Part shown: in pieces, positions 57,126-64,000 of the stretch
Layout of the letters: every line of letters starts with the position of its first letter
Position numbering within the stretch: position 1 is the first letter of the stretch
Origin: Anthoceros angustus
Taxonomy: Eukaryota; Streptophyta; Anthocerotopsida; Anthocerotales; Anthocerotaceae
Assembly (NCBI GenBank): GCA_010909165.1
Contig: VJWM01000019.1
Span: forward strand, 744,001-808,000
DNA length: 64,000 nt
Direction: 5' to 3'
Notes under the pieces: model-generated
Databases searched by the model: none
The model's input: only the letters and a program-made list of their open reading frames with translations
Told to the model about the DNA's origin: nothing
Made by a program: the position numbers and the translations under genes

Positions 57126-57805
57126 CTGGCTGCATAGCGTTCAAGACACACGGAAAAATTATGTGGAGAGCGTTCACAATAACCCGCACCCAAACAAACC
57201 AACACACGCAATGCTCATCTTAAAATTTATTCAAAGCGCCAATGGCAAAATTTCATTTCGGCTTGGATGTAGGATCCAACTCGCTCACCCACACTTCAGC
57301 TAAGAGTGCAAGGAAACTTCGTTGCTACCGGGGATCCGTATGGCTGCTCCTAGAACAAACATCGCAATCCGCGCTCCGGCTTGCCATCTTATCACCTAAG
57401 TGCTTGGCGCGCCTTCATGAACCACGGGTGCCCTCGGCGGCCTTGACACCCTCCCACGAAAAGGCGGGCGATGCCTCCGTGGGCAATAATTACGCGCAAT
57501 TACGGGTGATCATGATTTTGACACCCGCTACCCACCGCGATTTGTGGCCATCCTCACAACCTCGACGCATGTCATTGCATGCACATCCAACATGCATGCC
57601 CACCATGCATGCCCATAAGCGAACATACATACCACATTCATGCACATACATGCACCCATACCCTTCATACCATTTCATCGGTGGCATGGCGGTCGCTTCT
57701 GTACATAGCGTTCAAGACACGGAAAATTATGTGGAGGCGTTCACAATAACCCGCAAACAAACCAACACCGCAATGCTCATCTTAAGGCATTCAAAGCGCC
57801 AATGG
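57126..57805. repeat. LTR-like block with 110-bp direct repeats (right)
   Basis: CATAGCGTTCAAGACACACG and the following ~95 bases (to 'cattcaaagcgccaatgg') occur at 57131-57246 and at 57709-57803, about 580 bases apart, with small deletions in the second copy. The inner part aligns with the block at 49.44-50.18 kb ('gtatggctg', 'caatccgcgctc', 'taattacgc' in the same order). It sits between copy A's truncated 5' end and copy B's 3' ORF, where the 3' LTR of copy B is expected. Confidence 0.7.
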
Positions 57806-57952
57806 CCCCCAAAGTAGCGGCTGCCATTGCTGTTGAAGTAACTTGGGCATCATATCCCATAAAACCTTCTATAAACGGAAACATACTATCACGAAGTTGG
57901 GAGAAGGGCATTCTACTCTGCGTCACAGCCAGCGCCACCCGCCTCTCTTGAG

Positions 57953-58880
57953 TTAGTATTCGTCCACTTGTGCCTTCCCCAGCCTCTGCCGTTCTCTGGC
58001 TCGATGGCGAGCCATAAGTTCTTCTTCCTCATCACTGTCAAGCTCCGTCTTGACTCTGGCCATCTGTGGCCCATTCAAGCCATTCACGTAGTACTGCTTT
58101 TCGATGCACTGGGTGCGTAAATAATCACCGACGTTGTGGTTGAGCAAGTACCAGCACTCGGTGGTAGGCTCATCCCATTCTAGAATTCCTGTCTGCAAGC
58201 AAGCAAACAGGCGGTAAAAAGCTCTGGGGTAGCCTATGGCGTCGTCCTGCTTTCTCCCGATGTAAATGACTAAGCCACACTTTCAAAGCTGCGCCGTCTG
58301 CGGGTTTCTCCTGCTTATACACGAAACCCTTCCTTGGGCGTGATCAAACACGATGCATAAAGAGGTGATGCTCCAATTTGCGAAATGCCCTTCACGAGCT
58401 AGTCCACACGAGCGTTTGCCTATTCATTCCCTCCACGCAAGTTCAAACAAATCCTTGTGGTCATATGGAAAATTTTGACCTTGCAAGTCTCATGATGAGA
58501 CTCCACATACAAAATGCCTGTAATTCGGGAATGTCTCGGCCGTTACGGTTTGCCGGTGATATTTGCGAACGAGTCGCCACTTATCTTCCCATGGCGCTCG
58601 AAATTGGGGCACACTATGATGCATCCTGCGGAAGCAGGTCTTACATGTGTGATCTGCTTCCAGATCCATTGTCACAGCTCTACACCACACCACAGTCTCC
58701 TGCCGTTAGTCGCGCTGTCACAATTCCCACCCGCTCTGCCAGCATGCAGGTGAAGACTTCGTCAGTGGCTTTTTCTACGGCATCGCCAACCGTTGGTGTC
58801 GGCCAACCTACAGTCACCCGGGAACAACCGTGCTCACAAGGGCGCGGTTGTCGTGTAGCAGAGGCTCTCAATTCCACCAG
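57953..58880 (-). pseudogene. Extra 3' ORF of the Gypsy, copy B, decayed
   Basis: Relative of the intact 356-codon ORF of copy A. The C-terminal part is readable at 58198-57953 (LEWDEPTTECWYLLNHNVGD, EKQYYVNGLNGPQMARVKTE, DSDEEEELMARHRARERQR), ending earlier than in copy A. The N-terminal part is readable at 58693-58490 (ADHTCKTCFRRMHHSVPQF, APWEDKWRLVRKYH). The shared Cys cluster, Trp block and acidic run confirm that this ORF belongs to the family and not to a random insertion. Confidence 0.75.
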
Positions 58881-59419
58881 GGTTGTGAGCTTGTCTTCCC
58901 CTCCGAATCAGAAGCGCGACCTCAATCCACAGATGACCAACAAATCACCTTGATGCAGGGATGCCACGCTTGCGATCCGTTCCTCATGATGCCAGATGCT
59001 TCAGTCGCGAGCTGTTGTTGTGCCCACGGGCGTCCTGATGACCTCCTATCGCCAACGCCGCCCACCTTGTGCTGTTGGCCCAATTCGCCGCGATGCTTAG
59101 TTTGCGCCCCCTGTCCATCACGTGTGCCTCACCAGTGCCTTAGTGCGGAACCTCTCGTGGCTATTTCTACACTGATAACCTAACCCTTTGCCTGAACAAG
59201 TATGACCCCGTTTCTGCGGTAGGGCTTCAAACACTCATATCTGTTGTATTGCCATCATCCAAAAACATCTTTGTTACTACCCACTCATGCTCCTTGCGCT
59301 GGCTTGAGCGGGCTCTTTGCGAATAGACCCTATTGGGTCGTGGTTGGCGAACTTGCAACATTCATGAGGCACACGGCCCCTGACCACTTGATTTGCTTGT
59401 GGATGAGCACACGATCCAT
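58881..59419. other. Spacer in copy B
   Basis: Corresponds to the spacer between extra ORF and PHD finger in copy A. No supported frame. Confidence 0.5.
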
Positions 59420-59799
59420 TCCATTCACCGGAATGGTTACGAGTGGCGGTCGCAAGCAAAAAACGTGATACCCTCCGTTGCATTTGTCACAAAGCAACAT
59501 CAGATCGATGCGTGACCGCAGAACTCACAAGGCAGATCAATCGGTGGTTTCCATGCCTGCGGTTGCGTTCTTGTGTCGAGATTGGGCAAGTGGCACGGTG
59601 CCAGGTGTCGCATGTGCTCCTTGCACCGACGCCCATCTTGCCCTTCCAACTCAATCACCCCTTGCTCACCGACGTGGACTACTCGCAGATCAAGCGTCCG
59701 GTGCTCACATCTAAAGTAGTTGAGGGTCGATCTGCGAGTAAAGCAATCGCGCCTCAAACTTCCTTGCTTTGGGTTTCCGATCCTCCACGGTGAATGCAT
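59420..59799 (-). pseudogene. PHD finger region, copy B
   Basis: RVVHVGEQGVIELEGQDGR and HMRHLAPCHLPNLDTRTQPQ match copy A almost residue for residue. The finger begins PCEFCGHAS; after a frame change it continues as DLMLLCDKCNG, YHVFCL and a damaged end. The last cysteine pair is lost. Confidence 0.75.
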
Positions 59800-59929
59800 A
59801 TCGAAGTTGGTCCCGATGTTGGGCTATAGCAAGATTATCCATGGCCATTGGCATCACTTAAACGACTTTGCTCTTGCTTGCAATTCGACAAACATCCCAT
59901 AGGATCCTGTCCACGGGCTTGGAGTAAGT

Positions 59930-60960
59930 GCTACTATGTTTGGCATGATTGCATTTCGCCAAACATGATGTAGTAGGGGTTACAAGTAGCTTGCTTGATT
60001 CGGTATCCTAGAGCTACATAAGGCAATAGCTCGTCCCGGCAGCGGGCTCTATCTCCATACAATATTGCGAGAGTCCTTGAAGGTGGACTAACGCTCCGCC
60101 AACCCATCGACTGGGTGATCCGGGAGGTTAAATGCGATCTATCGGACTTGATCCAGTGCTTGAAACTCTCCTCGAAACTCATTGCCTTGGTCGTCCTCGG
60201 CAAGTATCTGCGAGAACACATTGCAAAACGCCTGCGGTATATTGCGAACCGATTGGCGGAAGGCCAACTCCACCCACCAAATGTTCGATCATCAACATAC
60301 AATGTCATTGCCTGCACGGTATGGTAGTTCGGCATTAGATCAAGACCATCGAAGAAAAGTCCCGATGGGTAGCGAATGCAACACCATATCTTGGTGGAGA
60401 ATCGGCCTTCTTTGCATCACAGCGGCACATTTGGCCACCACCTTTTCAACGCTCGCATACATGCGACCAAAAGTACGCATTTTCAACATATGATGAGTCC
60501 GCTTCACTCCAAAGTGGCCAAGCGTGACATGTACCTTAGTCACCAATTGCCTCCTCTCTCCTATGGGTGGTACTTCCTTGAGCACTCCACGATCCGTGAC
60601 CCACACCTTCGTTTTCATAAGTGTGTGACGATTTTCCGTTGTAGTTTTGCTGAGGCATCCATACCGGGGACTGTCCATCCGTAGCGGTATGTAAGCTTGC
60701 TCATTCTTCCATATGTCTCTTCCTCCCTCGGTTGCCTTCCATCTTCACATTACCTGTGACATGAGGCCATGTAATAGCGGGCATGCTTTGAATGAGTTTA
60801 AAGTCTGCCTTGCTCCGATCACATCTCCTTTGTCGCACATTGGGTTTCTCGAGACCGTCGGCATTGAGATGCACTTTACCGCTCGGTGCACTGTCGCATG
60901 TCATATTCGGCGATAAAAGCGCCCATCGGGCAAGTTTTCCACTCGTTTTCATATTTGTCA
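59930..60960 (-). pseudogene. Integrase region, copy B
   Basis: Readable pieces: VHVTLGHFGVKRTHHML and AAVMQRRPILHQDMVLHSLP (zinc domain and core start, 60550-60350), and CNPYYIMFGEMQSCQ (about 59960). The frame in between is lost, with many one-base deletions relative to copy A. Connection region at 60961-60830 (KVHLNADGLEKPNV). Confidence 0.7.
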
Positions 60961-61996
60961 TCAGCCGGTGAAGGGCGATGATGCATGTTTCAAGTTAAGC
61001 TCCAAACAAATACACTCGAAATGTAAAACCGCCAAGCGCGCGGGCATTCCCTTCATACGATGAGTAGTTTGCTTCGCAGCATTGTTGGACCTACTTGCAT
61101 GTCGACAACTCGCTCCTTTCCTTCTTCATGCATGCCAAGACTCCAAGACCGCACTCGGTCAGTATATAAGACAAATGGCTTATCAAAATCGAGCCTTTTG
61201 AGCATTGGCCTTCCGCTATTGGTTCTTCAACTCCACCTGCTTTGTTCATGCTTGTCCCCATCGCCAAGGCACTCCCTTCTTGAGCAATTCATACAGTACC
61301 TTGCATATGCTGCTCATGTTTCGGACAAACCGGCGGTAGTAATTGACAAGTCCCAGAAATGCCCTTAAGGCGGCAATGTCTCTAGGCCGGGGCATGAGAT
61401 CAATTGCCCGCACCTTGGCCAGCTGAGGCAACACCCCACCTGGAACTATCTTATGCCCCAGGTACTCTATCTCCTTGTAAGCAAACTTGCATTTCTTTGG
61501 GTGTGCCTTCAATCCTGATTTGGCCAATCTTTGCAGCAAAATCTCAAGGTGTTGGAGATGTTCTTCCAGGCTGTCACTGAACACTAAGATGTCGTCGACG
61601 TAACATCTTACAAGCAGCGATCCACAGAACTCCAAATCGACCACCGCTGAAAATAAATGGATGCTTTTCAAACCAAATGGCATTGTTTCCCACTCCACAG
61701 TGGTCCTTACCCCAAAGCGGTCTTGCACTTGTCTCTTTCTTGATGACTATTTGATTGAATCGACGGAAATCCAATGTAGTGAAATACTTGGCACCAATGG
61801 CATCAAAGATTTCATCCGGCGTTGGCATGGGATATCGCTCCATGGGTGTCACCTCATTCAAAGCACGATAGTCTCCACACATCCTTCTGTCGTTCCATTC
61901 GCCATTCTCATCCTTTTTTAACGGCAACCACGGTTGCGCGATATGCGGTGGACTTCGATTAGTCCAGCGCCGACTCCTTGCATCTCCTATCCACAA
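60960..61996 (-). pseudogene. Reverse transcriptase/RNase H, copy B
   Basis: RT blocks [50 protein letters not shown] (61996-61780) and, in another frame, [17 protein letters not shown] with [20 protein letters not shown] and AFLGLVNYYRRFVRNMS (61620-61300). RNase H beyond 61250 is too damaged to follow. Active-site YVDD is retained. Confidence 0.85.
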
Positions 61997-63155
61997 TGTC
62001 CCTCCATGGGACTCACTGCCTCGAATCTTGGTTCATTGGTGGTAGTGGTGATCTTGAATTTGATCACGATCCTTGCATTGACTGTGCGAAGGTGTGCGGT
62101 TCTGCGGCATATCCGAATCTTACATTGATCGACTTCTTCTAACTCTTCGCATATCTGCCACTCATGCGTTGAGTTTACGCTGTGGGTGTTCTCTCTTGTC
62201 GTCACAGTCCCTGCAGTGTTCGCCGTATTATCTCCTTTGTGTCGCTGTATTGGAAACTCGCCTTCTTCAAGCACTGATAGACGCATATCACCTCCCGCCT
62301 TGCACATATCTATTTGTGTGGCCAGACCCACGTTCAACAGCCATTGCAGGCAGGTCAGATCAAACGCTTGACCCAGCAGCTTGCATCGATATGTTTCAGA
62401 AATGCCCCGCGTGATGGTCCCGTCCGCATCAAACCCCATGGCCCTTTCGCGCTCCATCACTGTGGGCTCACCTACCTCATTTCCAAGCGAGATCCACCAC
62501 GGTGCCGTCCCCGCCTCTCCGAAAGGCATAAGATTGGGCAGTCCTTACGAGTGTGGGCCAGGCCCTTCTCGGCTTCCCAACCTTATTTACGGGAAATCGT
62601 GGAGGTTTGTCCATCTTCCGCACCGGCTGTGAGCGTCTGCCCTTTTCTAAGATGTCATCCACATATCGTTTCTCTGGTTTGGTCAACTCACGGTGTTGCC
62701 TGAGAACCTCTACACCGGTCACGTTTGTCCAAAAACTTCGCACCCGGTGGGCGTATGAGCCCGTTTGCGCAGCATCAATAATGAATTCCTCTCCTATCCA
62801 ACTTCTGAGCTGCTCGTAGCCTCCTCACATGTTCACGCTTATCGAATGCTCCGCACATTCTCCGTACGTACGGCAAGTGGGATTGATTGTACTTCCTTGA
62901 ATCCGATTATATGACCACTTCCACCGTCACCTTTCCACAACCGGCCGAAGCGTCACGCATTCCCATCCTGGCGGCATATCGACCGGGCACGCGCTTCGGT
63001 GTCGTTTCCCTACCAATCTGACGTCGTGGGGTAACCTGCTCTGACATCCCTTCACTGCCTCCATGCTTAGTAGTCCGGGATACGCCCTTTGCATCCTGAT
63101 AATCCTGGATTTGGCTACTGCACGTGTCTTCTCGTCCACTTCAACACACGTGTAT
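61997..63155 (-). pseudogene. DNMT3-like methyltransferase domain, copy B
   Basis: Same domain and position as in copy A. Readable: motif II region YTCVEVDEKTRAVAKSR (63154-63105), motif IV PPGWECVTLRPV (about 62965; the same Glu-Cys in place of Pro-Cys), motif VIII AHRVRSFWTNVTGVEVL (about 62740), target-recognition stretch KPRRAWPTLVRTAQSYAFRR (about 62550), and motif X ITRGISETYRCKLLGQAFDLTCLQWLL (split across 62410-62340), then the linker EWQICEELEEVDQ toward RT. Motif I is missing because a Copia element is inserted at 63155. Frame breaks near 62900 and 62500. Retention of identical domain order in two diverged copies shows the methyltransferase is a family trait. Confidence 0.85.
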
Positions 63156-63330
63156 TGTTGAATAACGAAGGGTTATTTAATGTTTATAACCTACATTAGG
63201 GTTAAGTGTTTTAGGGTTACGAAAACACATTGTATATAAGACGCTTTGATTGCGATTAAATGTAGTAGTTGTTGTGTTCTTGCTTTCGTGTATTGTTTTA
63301 GTGTCTTGCACACATGCTCGTAAATTAGCA
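63156..63330 (+). mobile_element. 5' LTR of a Copia-type element
   Basis: It starts TGTTGAATAACG and ends TTAGCA (TG...CA), 175 bp. It contains a TATA box TGTATATAAG at 63228 and is followed at once by a tRNA-Met-type primer-binding site. It interrupts the methyltransferase of Gypsy copy B between motifs I and II, so it is younger than that copy. The element continues past the end of the window, so the 3' LTR and target-site duplication (the left flank is TGTAT) cannot be checked. Confidence 0.75.
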
Positions 63331-63341
63331 TGGTATCGAGT
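63331..63341 (+). promoter_or_regulatory. Primer-binding site (initiator tRNA-Met)
   Basis: TGGTATCGAG directly after the LTR end. It matches the common plant Copia PBS TGGTATCAGAG, complementary to the 3' end of initiator tRNA-Met, with one base missing. Confidence 0.65.
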
Positions 63342-63462
63342 GTCTGTAGTCACATGGCGATTGTAGTCTAGATTCAATGCAATTGGCATTGTCTCACGCA
63401 TCCTAGCACAAGTACACTACAAGAAGGGCCGCACACCGATCATCTTTGGTGTAAGAACCGGG

Positions 63463-63753
63463 ATGACACGGAGGAGGAGGTCTTTGGGTCCTCACGGCTT
63501 TAGGAGGAACAACAATCCTGCCCAAAGCCAAAGATCAGAAACGGGACATCAAGCTTCTTCAAGTGTCTTCCCACCACTTCGATGCACGGATGTTGAGTAC
63601 CATCGTGCTGAAGGGGCCAACCTCCCAACTCCTCGCGTGAATCCTGCACAAGAATTCAGAGAACGGGATGCAGCAATCAGATCTCGTGCTGATAGTGGCG
63701 AACTTCATCGGCAACTAATCTACATTAGAATTGCAGTATTGGAAGAACGCTGA
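63463..63753 (+). CDS. Possible gag start of the Copia-type element
   Basis: A 96-residue frame just downstream of the LTR and PBS, where gag should begin. It is basic at the N-terminus (MTRRRRSLGPHGFRR), with no zinc knuckle or other motif before the stop at 63753. It could be the first part of gag with a premature stop, or a leader ORF. The remaining 250 bases to the window end show no clear frame. Confidence 0.35.
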   Translation: MTRRRRSLGPHGFRRNNNPAQSQRSETGHQASSSVFPPLRCTDVEYHRAEGANLPTPRVNPAQEFRERDAAIRSRADSGELHRQLIYIRIAVLEER

Positions 63754-64000
63754 GTCGATCAATTCTTCAGAAATCTTATACGAGTGACCGGGATGAATGT
63801 TGCTCGGCACCATTTACGATTTGCTCCAAGCCGACCAGCGTTCTAGCATCCCTGATGCCCACACTTGAGAGTTTGGGCTCCCTACCTTGCTGATGTTACC
63901 AGATCTGAAACGTCACAATCTTCAGAGGAAGGTGGTAACGAAAGGGCGCAGCTTTGCTTCCTGCCTGTTTTCTTCTTGACACGGAGGATGGTTGCAGCCC

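Larger units (their letters stand above)
57126..63155 (-). mobile_element. Ty3/Gypsy element with DNMT3 and PHD domains, copy B
   Basis: A second, more decayed member of the same family, in the same orientation as copy A and immediately upstream of it on the minus strand. From right to left: methyltransferase (63155-62050), RT and RNase H (61996-60900), integrase (60700-59930), PHD finger (59800-59420), extra ORF (58880-57953) and an LTR-like block. It is cut at 63155 by a Copia LTR, so protease and gag lie beyond the window or are lost. Many small deletions give it a shorter length than copy A. Confidence 0.85.

Overview
This is a nuclear genome fragment of a land plant, probably a non-seed plant (fern, lycophyte, hornwort or liverwort; the sequence does not decide which). 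The evidence is a BIM1-type bHLH gene with plant introns, a coiled-coil NB-ARC-LRR resistance gene with an RPW8-like N-terminus, a very large PLS-class pentatricopeptide-repeat (PPR) gene of the kind used in organelle RNA editing, a bulb-type mannose lectin, and plant-type Gypsy, Copia, LINE, CACTA and PIF/Harbinger transposons. Only about a quarter of the window is host coding sequence.

Layout. 1-2.6 kb has no gene. 2.7-7.8 kb is an inverted duplication whose arms hold Gypsy integrase debris, a 15-bp and a 69-bp tandem repeat and a small zinc-ribbon ORF; a CACTA right end lies inside. 8-10 kb is GC-rich and full of short tandem repeats. 10.0-12.6 kb is a decayed two-gene PIF/Harbinger element. 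12.6-15.4 kb is a GC- and pyrimidine-rich flank leading into a BIM1-like gene (15.5-18.9 kb, about 11 exons, one with a GC-AG intron). 19-25 kb has only weak hypothetical ORFs and repeats. 25.3-29.5 kb (minus) is an eight-exon NLR whose splice phases all agree. It is head-to-head, about 0.4 kb away, with a giant PPR gene (29.9-35.1 kb) built from near-identical ~312-bp units; a recent 622-bp duplication has broken its frame. A frameshifted lectin follows at 35.9-36.3 kb. 37-49 kb is a transposon graveyard: a LINE, a truncated Copia cut by a CACTA end, and host gene fragments (an ABCB transporter with part of a BT1-like mitochondrial carrier inside it).

The most interesting part is 49.4-63.2 kb. 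It holds two related Ty3/Gypsy copies on the minus strand. Both encode, in the same order, a DNMT3-like cytosine-5 DNA methyltransferase domain, reverse transcriptase, RNase H, integrase, a PHD finger and a separate 3' ORF; copy A also keeps the protease that precedes the methyltransferase. Copy A lacks gag and has frameshifts. Copy B is more decayed and is cut inside its methyltransferase by a Copia element whose 5' LTR and primer-binding site are visible at 63.16-63.34 kb. A retroelement that brings its own methyltransferase and a chromatin-reader-like domain could mark its own copies and choose its insertion sites. That is inference. Methyltransferase-bearing retrotransposons have been reported in dinoflagellates and charophyte algae.
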